A DNA stretch of 64,000 nucleotides from Notamacropus eugenii (Eukaryota; Chordata; Mammalia; Diprotodontia; Macropodidae): NCBI RefSeq assembly GCF_028372415.1, contig NC_092872.1, positions 517,824,224-517,888,223 on the forward strand, given 5' to 3'. Position numbers and translations under genes: made by a program. A model generated the notes under the pieces. That model was given only the letters and a program-made list of their open reading frames with translations, had not been told where the DNA came from and did not search any database. Positions 1 to 9,700 of this stretch are shown here, piece by piece. Positions within the stretch are counted from its first letter, which is position 1. Every line of letters begins with the position of its first letter.

Positions 1-639
1 GTAGTAATTTTAACCCCTGGAAGAAGGGAACAAGTGTAAAGACAGTCTAGCACAGAAACCTAGGGAACACCCTAATTAAAAATGACCAGTGAAGAACCAG
101 AATTAAAAGGAAAATATGTCACGGAATGAGGGACTGGCAGGGCCCCGAAGTCAGAAGACTGAGGACTGAGATTACCTGTAAAGGATCTCAAGGTAGAAGT
201 GGAAACGGAATGGGGATAGTGGAAAGGGGAGAGAATTAGTAAAGTAACATGAGGGCAAGGTTAGTACCAAGTCACCAATATGTCTAAATTCCCAAAACAC
301 AGGTCTCCCTTAAATCCAGGCTACCCATATTTTTAAATATTTCTTCTATAAACATCTTGAAATGAAGGCACAGGTGGCTCAGTTAGCAAATTTTTTATTT
401 ATTTGCAAAATGTAAAATAAGATGATTTATTCTAATAACAGCTGTAACAGTCAAGTCCATGTTTCATATTCATAAGCAAAGGCTGCCTCTCTAAAGACAC
501 ACCTCAAACTTTTCAAGTCTCCACATTTCACTTACTTCACTCCACTTAGTCATCCACCAATTTTACATACCTATGAAAGAAAAAACAGAAGCAATCCTTT
601 ATTAAAAGTGCTTCATCATACAAACAATTTTACCTTTCT
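1..639. other. AT-rich stretch beyond the ZFAS1 3' end
   Basis: No open reading frame, snoRNA box pair or repeat that I recognise. It lies downstream of the predicted ZFAS1 polyadenylation site on the minus strand and may include unrecognised 3' sequence of that transcript. Confidence 0.4.
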
Positions 640-815
640 TTGGTTACATGCTCACTTTTATTATGCTGTCTTATTAATGTAAAGCTCTTGTTAATGTAAA
701 GTGGGCTCTTGTATGAGGGCTATCAATCCTACACACTTTACACATAAATATACTGGGGGAAGAGGTCAATAGTGATTAGATAACCAGAATCTATATAACC
801 AACTCCAGGATCTAA

Positions 816-902
816 TGGAAATCAGACAAGTTTTGGCTTAAAATGTTCCTGATCAGCATTGTCGATCAGTTGGGGAAAAAAGTTTTAGTCATCATGTACC
901 AC
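816..902 (-). ncRNA. Box C/D snoRNA, SNORD12-like, most diverged copy (ZFAS1 intron 4)
   Basis: On the minus strand, C box ATGATGA is at 895-889 and D box CTGA at 825-822. The core CUUUUUUCCCC is shared with the other copies, as is GAUCGACNNUG before an internal CUGA (D' candidate). The stretch between these blocks reads AACU where the others read AUCA, and the 3' half has little in common with them. The terminal stem is weak (U-G-G against C-C-A plus mismatches). The next exon begins 64 nt downstream. Boxes are intact, so it may be expressed; it may equally be a decaying duplicate. Confidence 0.7.
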
Positions 903-1237
903 AGACCTGGAGATTTTAACAAAGAATCTTGAAATGTGCAAAGGTAGTCATACCTTAGCCCACGACTTTAGGTCTTAAACACTAACGCTACCCTTCATAT
1001 ATTCCAAATATCAACAAGTTCTTCTGCAGCAATAACATGAATTTCAGGAAATTCACCTACCTTTAATAAAAGCTGAGTACTTATGAACACCATTCTTCTG
1101 GTCTGTATGGTATTAGACTGACATCACTCCAACCCTAAGCTTCTGCTCATTTTAAGAGCTAGCCTATAAAATATATATCCCAAAGAAAGAGTGAGAATGC
1201 CATTTAACAAACTAAAAGATAAAACTATCTTGAAGCT

Positions 1238-1323
1238 GCTGGTGTGTCAGAAAAAACTGGCAAAAATAGTTAGGATCAACATGGTCGATCTGATGGGGAA
1301 AAAAGTTCAATCATGCACACCAT
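1238..1323 (-). ncRNA. Box C/D snoRNA, SNORD12 family (ZFAS1 intron 3)
   Basis: D box CTGA is at 1250-1247 and the terminal stem pairs CACACCA with TGGTGTG. The guide block CCCCAUCAGAUCGACC is shared with the neighbouring copies. The C box reads AUGAUUGA, one extra U against the RUGAUGA consensus, so kink-turn formation could be weakened. The snoRNA end lies 75 nt from the next exon. From memory, human SNORD12 snoRNAs are annotated as guides for 2'-O-methylation of 28S rRNA (G3878). Confidence 0.8.
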
Positions 1324-1645
1324 TCTTAAAACCTTTAGCTTATAGCAAATACTTATTCCATGATTGTTGATTATCTTGGGAATCTTAGCAAGATGACTTT
1401 TTAAAGTTGCCTATACCTCTGGTACACTCCTTTCCTGACAGCCCAATGTCTAACTTTAATGAGGCAACACCAATAAACTATTATAGATGAGTAAGTGTAA
1501 CTTACCAATCCTCCCAGGAGTTAGGAAAATCCAACAATCTAATCCAAACCAAGTCACTGGAATAGTATCAAGTCTGAGAAATTACAAATAGAAAAATCAG
1601 CACAAAAATTAGAGAACCAAATGACATGGATCATTTTTTTTTAAA

Positions 1646-1735
1646 GCTGGTATATCAGAAAAAACTGGCAAGGAATAGTAGGATCAACATAGTCGATCTG
1701 ATGGGGAAAAAAGTTTAGTCATCATATATACCAGC
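1646..1735 (-). ncRNA. Box C/D snoRNA, SNORD12 family (ZFAS1 intron 2)
   Basis: Textbook C/D layout on the minus strand: a perfect 9-bp terminal stem (GCTGGTATA against TATACCAGC), C box ATGATGA at 1725-1719 and D box CTGA at 1658-1655. The guide CCCCAUCAGAUCGAC lies upstream of a UUGA D' candidate. It ends 73 nt before exon 3. With the intron 1 copy it is one of the two best-formed members of the cluster. Confidence 0.9.
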
Positions 1736-2159
1736 AGCCAGAAGGGCCTACAGCTCTAGAAATAAAGTGATGATCCATGAACCTCTAAAACTACCTGCAG
1801 ACATTTGTAGAGTGCTACTACTAGGGAAATCTGGTAGGCTACTATTGGGTGAATACATTGTTCTGGGCAAATCTCTTAAGCTTTATGATAAAATCACCTG
1901 GCATGCTAGGAACTCCTAGTTAAACCAGATTTAAAAAGCTAATAACTTCCCAAACACTCTCACATGAATTCAAGACAGCACAGGTCTCAGGGGTCCTGAT
2001 TTCCTAACTGCCTAGATTAGGAGTGACTATGTTTCTGATTACCAGTGATGACCATATTTAGAAAGGCCTTTCATTCATTTTATCCACATGGGGGAAATAT
2101 TCAAAGGAGCTTAACTCAATTACCCATTTTTACTGACCACTTCCCCTGGCTGTTTCCAA

Positions 2160-2345
2160 TTCATCTTCTCTACCAAGCTTCCCTGGCTTCCTCTCAAATT
2201 CCAAGGTAAAATCCCAAGAAGCCTTTCCCAAATCCTCTTAATTCTAGAGCCTGCCTTCTGTTGATTATTTTACTGGCATGTGTTAGACTCCCCCTGAGCT
2301 CCTCAGGCCCCAGGACTACCTTTACCTTTCTTTGTAATCCTACTA
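2160..2345 (+). repeat. L2-like LINE 3' fragment in ZFAS1 intron 2
   Basis: Resembles the 3' part of L2 (phrases meaning 'aagcctttcccaaatcctct' and 'tgagctcctcagg' in the same order as in other L2 pieces of this window). Old and fragmentary. Confidence 0.35.
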
Positions 2346-3015
2346 AAGGTGGGAATGAGGGGAAGAATGTCATTAACAAAGGTGTTTACTCTATGCCAGG
2401 ACTGGTGTGCTATTTAAACTCAAATCAGGTTGGACAATAATAGCCCCCAGTCCATGGCTCATAGCTTCCACTTCAAGGGCTTAGATTGAGTGTGAAGATC
2501 AATACTTTTTCTGTTCTAGCTAGAAACTTGGAGGGTCTTCCCCTTCCAGACTTATTATTTTTTTGATGGTGAATTGGGCCATCTTTTCCTCTCAATTCCT
2601 AACTAGCCCTAGAGTCATTAAATGGGTGCTTCCTCAGACAAACTGAGACAGGGAAAAACCTTACTTTAAAAAGGCCAAGGTCACCTACTGCAAGCCAAGA
2701 CACATATATTTGTCATTTGCATTCTTCAAAAAGGAACACGTCTCACTTTTAGAGAGTAATAATTGTGTCTTTTATTCAAAAAAGTTACATATACAGATTT
2801 ACAACTTCTGAGTCTTAGTTACCTTTAGCCCAAACTCTTGCTTACCTTATGATATCGGAAGAGAAGCCAGCATGGGGTCATGGTGCCTGAACACCCAGGT
2901 CTCCAAAATCCCCATAACATGCCTCCCTCCTCCTTCCAGAAGCAGTCCTGTGAAATACAAACAAGAACGGTCACAATCCTGCAAGGCCAGGCCACTTATG
3001 GACTGACTTTCCTGG

Positions 3016-3107
3016 GCTGGTGCATCAGAACTAAACTGGCAAAAATGCAAAGAGATCAGCAAGGTCGATCTGATGGGGAAAAAAGTCGGGTCATCATTTA
3101 CACCAGC
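3016..3107 (-). ncRNA. Box C/D snoRNA, SNORD12 family (ZFAS1 intron 1)
   Basis: C box ATGATGA at 3097-3091, D box CTGA at 3028-3025, closed by GCTGGTGCA against TACACCAGC. The guide CCCCAUCAGAUCGACC is followed by CUGA at 3059-3056 as a D' candidate. Its 3' end is 69 nt upstream of exon 2. This is the promoter-proximal copy and looks fully functional. I do not assign SNORD12, 12B or 12C one to one, because four copies cannot be paired with three by eye. Confidence 0.9.
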
Positions 3108-3358
3108 CTGCTGGTTATCTACAACTGGCCCTCTGGCCCCAAACCAAGAAGAGTGCCAAAGCGCGCGGCCCTTTTCCAGTGCCTCAGGCGAGCGTGGGAA
3201 GGCCGTGGAGGAAGCGACCCAAAGGGACCGAGGCTCTGGACACAAACCCAACCCTTCCAGTTTCCAGGGAAGGAAACCTGGACTTCAGGGTGTGGCGGAG
3301 TGGTAGAGCCTGGCCTGAAGTTCGCCTTTCTCTGAACCTCGCTGGAGAACTTAACGCT

Positions 3359-3496
3359 GCCCCGTCCCCAGGCCGCCCTGCCCCCACGCGGCCCCGTCCC
3401 CAGGCCGCCCTGCCCCCACGCGGCCCCGTCCCCAGGACGCCCTGCCCCCACGCGGCCCCGTCCCCAGGACGCCCTCCCCCCACGCGGCCCCGTGGG
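3359..3496. repeat. 32-bp minisatellite, four units plus a partial
   Basis: Units at 3359-3390, 3391-3422, 3423-3454 and 3455-3486, then the start of a fifth. Each begins GCCCCGTCCCCAGG and ends CCCCCACGCG. Units 1 and 2 share GGCCGCC while 3 and 4 share GGACGCC, so the array probably doubled in steps. It lies in ZFAS1 intron 1 within the CpG island. Confidence 0.95.
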
Positions 3497-3728
3497 TTGC
3501 CAGCACGAGGAGGCAGGCCCAGGACTACCTGAGCACGCTAATGCGTAGACTGCGCGCCAAGGGTACGTGGGCTGCGAGCCCGTGGGGGAGCTGAGACGAG
3601 TAATCGAACCTTGGAAAAGACGTGAAGGGAGAGAAGATCGAACTCACCACCAAGGGCCATCCCAGGACCATGATGGCTGCGGATGGAGATCGACACAAAC
3701 CAATCGCAGAGAAAACGAAGACGAAAAA

Positions 3729-3763
3729 GAGGGAGAAAAGCCGCGGAGCTGCCTTATATAAGG
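3729..3763 (-). promoter_or_regulatory. ZFAS1 core promoter: TATA box and 5'TOP start
   Basis: The palindrome CCTTATATAAGG at 3763-3752 gives TATATAA on the minus strand. About 20-30 nt further on is an unbroken pyrimidine run (CTTTTCTCCCTCTTTTTC, from 3740). Starting at a C in this run (3740-3731) would make a 5'TOP transcript, typical of snoRNA host genes. The exact start base is inferred. Confidence 0.7.
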
Positions 3764-3812
3764 CAGAAAATGCCCCAGCGCCTGCGCGTCACGTACATCC
3801 TGGCCCTGCATG

Positions 3813-3834
3813 GCTCTCTGGGAAATGTAGTCTC
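3813..3834 (-). promoter_or_regulatory. SBS/ZNF143 (STAF)-type motif between the divergent starts
   Basis: Minus strand reads ACTACATTTCCCAGAG, a close match to the ACTACAATTCCCAGCA element bound by ZNF143/THAP11 at many CpG-island and snRNA promoters. It lies between the opposing TATA boxes. Confidence 0.65.
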
Positions 3835-3859
3835 CGGGCTTAAAGAAGCTGCGGAGAGG

Positions 3860-3916
3860 TATAAAAGGTCCAGCAGCGGTTGCTAAGGGCTGATGTCGGT
3901 TGCTAAGGTCTGATCC
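3860..3916 (+). promoter_or_regulatory. ZNFX1-side TATA box and tandem RFX-like half-sites
   Basis: TATAAAAG at 3860-3867 would place a start near 3890. Immediately after are two 20-bp tandem units (3877-3896 and 3897-3916), each containing CGGTTGCTAAGG, an X-box half-site of the kind bound by RFX proteins. Whether this TATA box or a start near 4300 is the main ZNFX1 start is unknown. Confidence 0.5.
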
Positions 3917-4280
3917 CGCCCCGGCCTGACCCTCTCCCGGGCCCGGCCGGAGTGGAGTCTCCGCCATGTTGCTCTCGCCTTTCTTTTTCAAACCCCGAAG
4001 CTACCAGGGGCCTGGGCCGGTGGGTGTTCCCTGCTTTCTTCCCGCCCTCCCCCACCTGGGGCTCCACTGTCCTGGGCTGGGCCAAGCACTGCCCTCGGGG
4101 CCAGGGGGACTTCGCCTGGGCCGCCCAGCCCTTGGCCCCCTGGGCTCCGGCCCGGCCCCGAGAGTTTCCTCCGCCTCGGGAGGAGGGAGGCGGGCCCAGG
4201 CCGCGGGCCCCGGATCCTCGCCCGGCTCCAGCTCCTCCCTCCGGCCCTCCCTCGCTCCGCCCGCCCTGCCCCGGCTGTTG

Positions 4281-4299
4281 GGGAAAGGAAACTGAAAGT
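4281..4299 (+). promoter_or_regulatory. Interferon-stimulated response element (ISRE/IRF site) of ZNFX1
   Basis: GGGAAAGGAAACTGAAAGT holds the GAAANNGAAA core of IRF/ISGF3 sites in GAAACTGAAAGT (4288-4299), with a third GAAA just upstream. It sits about 100 bp before the exon 1 donor. ZNFX1 is known to be interferon-induced in mammals, so the position makes sense. Confidence 0.7.
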
Positions 4300-4399
4300 A
4301 GAGCCGGGGCCGGGCGGGGCCGGACCGACTGGGCCCGATTCCGAGCCGGAGCCAGACCCGGAGCAGGCGGCGGTGGCGAAGGCAGCTCCTGGAGCCCGG
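4300..4399 (+). other. ZNFX1: ZNFX1 noncoding exon 1 (5' UTR)
   Basis: Ends at a strong donor, CCCGG followed by GTGAGTG (GT at 4400-4401). The next exon begins at 6753 (acceptor TTCTTTGTAG) and carries the start codon. The 5' edge is unknown; if the TATA box at 3860 is used the exon starts near 3890. Confidence 0.6.
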
Positions 4400-5822
4400 G
4401 TGAGTGTCAGCCCCTCTCCCCGCCCCCAGGGGCTCCCCAGCATCCCCCCTCGGGCCCCCAGCATCCCTACACACGCCGATCGTTGCCGTCCTCCTTTCCC
4501 CCACCTCCCCCCCCCGTAGCCCTCTCCCTCGCTAGGCTCCCCATTTCTGGGCCATCGCCCCCCAGATCGCTGCTCCCAGGAGCTGACATCCCCCTCCCCG
4601 GCCACTCAAGCTACGTTTCCGCCACCCGGTCCCCAGGACCCTGCAATCATTGCCACCCCTCCCCCCCATTCTCGCCTCAAACCCCTCATCTTCCCACCTG
4701 CCTGTCTTTCCTCCGGGACTCTCCGTTGTCACCTTGTTCGTCGGTGGATTAACGTAAATCCTGGTTCTCCCCCCTGCGCCCCCATCGCCCTTCCTGAGCA
4801 TCCCCTTTTTGTTTGTTTGTTTCTACCCCTCCTCTCAAGTCTCAGCCCAGGTTTGGTTTCCCTCAGCCATCTGGGTAGATTGTGTTTCTGTGTTATTATT
4901 TCTAAACAACACGAAGGAAGAATTTTACCCTCAAGAAAAACCAAAGCTGAGGCTACAAAAGCCTGCATTATGAGGCCGAGTTTGATGTTGAGCGGAAGAG
5001 ATCTGAGCTGGGAAGGAGTCACCTAACGTTATTCCCAGGCTAGTGGATTTCTTTGTGATGAGTGCCCCTCCTCCATACCACCAATTTCAAGCTAAAATTG
5101 CCAGTTTTCAACCCTAAAAAATGTAAACTACCTATCAGGGAAAGGCATAGATTTTAAAAACAAAAAAACTGTTTTCCTCCGTGAGTCACACCTCCATCAC
5201 TACCGTTATGAACTAGCATTTTAGTAAGCTCTCACTTTCTGCTACCTGGACCCTGTTTAGGCTCTGGAGATTCCGAGTTCCACACAGCCTCCACCCGCTG
5301 GGAGCTTCCATTCTAATGGAAAAATATGCAAAGAGGATGTCTATTGTGAAAATGGGAAATGATTCCTGTGGGAGGGCCCTAGCAATGAAAGGAAAAGTCT
5401 CTGGCTGAAGGTGAGATTTGAGCTGAGGAGCTGGAGAGGGCAGGGGTCGACATCCAGCCAATGAAAAATTAATAGAGGCTAGTAGCATCTCAGGTTGGTA
5501 AAGTAAGTGGAATGGGGGAATAAAGTATAAAAAGAATGGAAAGGTGGGAATGGTCCAAACTGGGAGGGATTTTAAAAGCCAAACAGGATTTTATAGTTGG
5601 TCCTGGAAATCACTGAGTAGGGAGATGTACTGGTCAGATCTGCTTCAGAATCAGGCTCTGTTAGACTTCCTCTTCCAATATTGGTTGACACATAGTAACT
5701 AGACAAATAAAAGATGTGGCAAATTTCTAACTCAAGAAAAAAACTACCGTTGTTGGAGATTTCAGGACTAAGAGCTGAGTGTTTTTTATTTTTGAAATAT
5801 TAATTTGCTATATAACATTTTT

Positions 5823-6069
5823 TGTTGTTTAGTTGTTTTCAGTCATGTCCAACTCTTCATGACCCCATTTGGGGTTTTCTTCACAAAGATACTATAGTGG
5901 TTTGCCATTTCCTTCTCCAGCTCATTTTTACAGATGAGGTGAACCAATTTAAGTGATTTGCCCAGGGTCATCAGCTAGTCATCAGCCCAAGTGTCTGAGG
6001 CTAGATTTTAACTCAGGTCATCCTGACTCTAGGCCCAGCATTCTATCCACTGAGCCACCTAGATGCTCC
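5823..6069 (+). repeat. CORE-SINE in ZNFX1 intron 1
   Basis: Marsupial CORE-SINE with head TGTTGTTTAGTTG, middle CATGACCCCATTTGGGG, MIR-like core TACAGATGAGG and tail ATCCACTGAGCCACCTAG. Same family as copies near 14.6, 40.1 and 53.0 kb. Confidence 0.85.
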
Positions 6070-6371
6070 ATGTAATATTTCAAGGCATTTTTCCTTTGAG
6101 GAAAATCTGCTTACTGGATGTGGCACTTTAAAATATGAAGAACATGAATGTAAAATGGTGTGATGAATCCATGATGCCAGATAAAAGAATATATAGCCAT
6201 TTTCTGCAAGAAACAACATTCCTTTAAAGGAGAGCAGAGAGAATAAAGCATAATAACTTGGTGTCAGGGTGATGTGTGCAGCAAACATTTTAGATGAACA
6301 TTTAAGAGAATCGTTGAAACTAACACTGAAAGAGTAAAGGAAAGTTGATCTGTTCAGATAATTTATAGCAT

Positions 6372-6500
6372 TTATATAGCACTGAGACATTTACAAAGCA
6401 CTTTACTGACCATATCCCCATGAGGTAAGAAGTGCAAAGCATCATCTCCATTTAAGATTAAGAAACAGAGATTAAGTGCCTTGCTAATAAGCTAATAAAT
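6372..6500 (+). repeat. Old MIR/CORE-SINE relic in ZNFX1 intron 1
   Basis: Phrase order TTTACAAAGCACTTTAC, then CCATGAGGTAAG, then a decayed core is that of old MIR-type SINEs. A similar piece lies at 27.3 kb. Confidence 0.5.
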
Positions 6501-6796
6501 ATCAGAATCATCTCCTGGCTCCCAAGTACAGTAGTACTCTTTTCTACTTTGTCTTTCGATTAGAAATCAAATAGTTTTAATTACCTAGCATTTGATGTGC
6601 CCAAATAACTTCCCATAATTACAACTGAATTTCTCTTGATTTTATTCTTATAAAATAAACTGAAGCGTTCAGCCAAAGATTGGACTAGTTAAGGCTTTGC
6701 TGCTTGGTGCTTAAGCAGTACTGAGAGCTAACCTAAAATGATTTCTTTGTAGCAGAAAGCCCATTGAACATCAAGTAACTGAAGACATTATCTGAA

Positions 6797-9700
6797 ATGG
6801 ATGGCAGACCCAGCCCAGACCCCCCACCAAGGCATTCTAATGTCAACCATGGAGGTAAGCAAGCTCTGCCACTTTTAACATGAAAACTATAGTTAAGAGT
6901 TTGAAAACCCATGCTGAGAGCAGGACAAAAATATAAAATTCCATTTAAATGAAGAGTACTTTGTACTATAGGAACAGCACAAATGACCCTGAAAATTGAC
7001 AATGCTTTTCCCCTTCCCAAAGAGAGTTAATGCATGCTACATTTCATTCAAACAAAAACTCTAAAGGAGGAGTCAAGAGCTGAAGTTACTGTATTGTTTT
7101 GTCCTGTTCATGCACAGACGAGTTATTCTCAGATAAACCTGTGGATGTATTATGAGAAGTGCAGTGGCCCTTTTTTCACTTGCTTATAATTTCCTAAAAA
7201 TAACTTTCTGCTTTACACAAGTATATTATATGTCACAGAAGTTTTAAGTGTGGTATAAATGAGGAACAGTGTTTTTCTTGGGGGGAGGGGAAGCAGGAGG
7301 CAGTAATACAAACATACTAATATTGTGGCAATAAGAAAAAAATAATACTTTTCCACATTGCCAGAAAGAAATTTTGGGCTACTATAAATCATTTCAACAT
7401 GTTATACCATTCGTTTTCTTAATAAATGGTTTCTTGGTAAATGTCACAAGTTTGAAAAGAATTGTGGAAGTAATAATAGTAAAAGCGTTAAAGTTTGGTT
7501 GTACATCTTGGCCTGTCGTTATATCCTACATTTCCTGTTAAGGGTACTCCAATTCACATCGTCCACCAAGCCTTCCTGATCCTCCAACTGGAACCTTTTT
7601 TACCTGATGTACCAGTGTTCTTTATTTTTTAGGCCCTTACCATATTCTAGTGTGTACTAATCTGTTACATATCTCCTTATAATCTGCAGAAACTTTCTTG
7701 AATAAATATTTGTGCATTTTTATGACATGAAACTCAGCATTCTTGTTAAGCTTAGTTAAATGTCATGTTTTATGCTTGGTTGCATGTCATATTTTATGTT
7801 TTTGGAATATTTTCTACCTTTAATTGCAAAATTTATTGCTCCTTTGCACAATCATTTAATTCTCACTAAATCCTCAAACAGAAGAGAGGATTAGGTGATT
7901 TCATGTGTCAAAGTCAATTTCAAGAGTATCAACTCTAGTTTCAATCCATTTGGCCAAAATTGCCTTTCACATGTGCTTTATGTGTTGTCCTGTGTTGCAG
8001 CGTTAGTGTTTTTAGACCTATAGTACATGAGTGAACTACTGTTTTCATGAGCTCAACTCCTGGATTTCTTGATTTTTTTTTTAATTTGCAAACCAGCATT
8101 CCACTAACTCAAACCTGTAAGCTTATTAAACTTTGCCTTTTAAAGTTCTCTCATTGATTCTGGGCTAAATTCAAGAAATTTCTCTCTTCAGTTTATTGTA
8201 TTTGATATCATTATAGCCCATAAAATAGCTAAAGAATTTTAGGATGCTGGCAGGACTAAAACCTTAGAAATAGACTGTAGAAGGAACTCTTAGTCCTTCA
8301 GTTTAAACTGTAACTGAATAGGAATTCCCTCTAATATTTTCAACAAGTAGTCATCAGTCTCTGCTTGAAATCAGTAAGGAACATCCAGTAGAAAACTGTT
8401 AGCAGCATAGTGCCAGAACAAGTGAAGAGATCTCCTATTTATTAGCTAGGTTCTGTATTTTATTCCATTCTCTTACCATAATAAACTACTCTTTACTTTA
8501 AAACAAATTTAATACATTGCTATAAAAAATAGCTTGTTCTTTGTAGTTGTGTTGTGCCTTTGCTCCTTGCTTTCTGTTCCATGGCTTTTTGTTTACTGAA
8601 AATTTCCTTTGTGTTCAGGCCACATAGATGAAGAACTACCACAAAGAACCAGAAATTGGGTAAACAACCCACCAGTTAATGTAGTAAGAGGAAGAACAGA
8701 CTTACCCAGAAGAGATGCCAGAGCTAACAACACTGTTCCTCGATGGCAGAGGGAGGAAAGGTTTAGTGGCATGGGGAGGAATCCTCATCAGGGAAGGAGA
8801 TACCAGGGTGGACAAGCTGATGATGAAGCTAGAGGGCAAAGAAATGGTCAAGAGAATGAAGCCAGAAGAAGAAATGGGAACCAAGATGGGAGAGACCGAA
8901 GGCATCAACCTGCTGAAAATGTCCATTTTCGGAAAGATCCCACAAAGTGGCGGAGTCCACATCAAAAGGCTGGGGAACAGTCTCAACAAGTTAAGAGGAT
9001 TGGCTTTGTATTCCTAGAAAGTCTTCTTCAGAAAGATCCTTCAGAGGTGGTCATCACACTTGCTGCTAACTCTGGATTTAAGGATCTTCTAGATCATACA
9101 TTCATGAAACCTGGCTTACTTCAGCTTATCTGCCAAGTCCTTAGGAAGGCATGCAGCTCTAGGATGGATCGACAGAGTGTTCTGCACCTCTTGGGCATTT
9201 TGAAGAACTCCAGTTTCCTCAGAGTGTGCCTACCCAGTTATGTGGCAGGAATGATAACTGAGTCTGTCCCTGCTGTTCGACACCAGTATCCAGAGCATAT
9301 TAATAACATCCTCTCACTTCTCCAAGACTTAGTAAGTGTGTTCCCAGCCAGCTCTGTGCAAGAAACCTCCATGTTGATGTCCATTTTGCCAGCTTCTCTC
9401 AATGCTTTGAGAGCTTCTGGCATTGATATTGGAGAAGAGACAGAAAAAAACCTGGAAAAGGTTCAGACCATCATTGAACACTTGCAAGAGAAGAGACGTG
9501 AGGGCACTCTAAAGGTTGACACCTATACCCTGGTGAAACCTCAAACTGCAGAGCATGAGGATAACTATAGAACAATGACTATTTACCCTACATACAATGA
9601 GGTACACCTGGATGAAAAGCCCTTTCTTCGACCAAACATCATTTCAGGGAGATATGAAAGCACTAGCATCTATTTGGACACTCACTTCCGACTCCTACGA

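Larger units (their letters stand above)
640..3735 (-). ncRNA. ZFAS1: ZFAS1-type snoRNA host gene (SNHG), five exons
   Basis: Noncoding host transcript for SNORD12-family snoRNAs, divergent from ZNFX1. Exons predicted from splice signals on the minus strand: about 3735-3648 (donor GTGAGTT), 2947-2846 (acceptor TTTCACAG, donor GTAAGC), 1573-1506 (acceptor TTTCTCAG, donor GTAAGT), 1163-1061 (acceptor TTTTATAG, donor GTAGGT) and 752 to about 640 (acceptor CTTCCCCCAG, AATAAA at 662-657). The spliced length is about 470 nt, close to my memory of human ZFAS1. Each of the four introns holds one C/D snoRNA ending 64-75 nt upstream of the next acceptor, the usual placement for intron-processed C/D snoRNAs. 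A pyrimidine-rich start below a TATA box fits the 5'TOP class of SNHG genes, which follow the growth-dependent programme of ribosomal protein genes. There is no convincing reading frame, as expected. Identity rests on position beside ZNFX1 and on the snoRNAs; exon ends are inferred from sequence alone. Confidence 0.85.
3100..4700. promoter_or_regulatory. CpG island spanning the ZFAS1/ZNFX1 divergent promoter
   Basis: GC-rich, CpG-rich block flanked by AT-rich DNA, covering ZFAS1 exon 1 and ZNFX1 exon 1. It also holds an NRF1-like GCGCCTGCGCG at 3778-3788. Long reading frames here come from GC bias and show no protein likeness. Confidence 0.85.

Noticed and set aside
3952-4752. Long plus-strand reading frame (266 codons) and several overlapping frames in the CpG island
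   Set aside because: Pro/Ala/Gly-rich, present on both strands, no protein likeness, and it crosses the ZNFX1 exon 1 donor. It is a composition effect.
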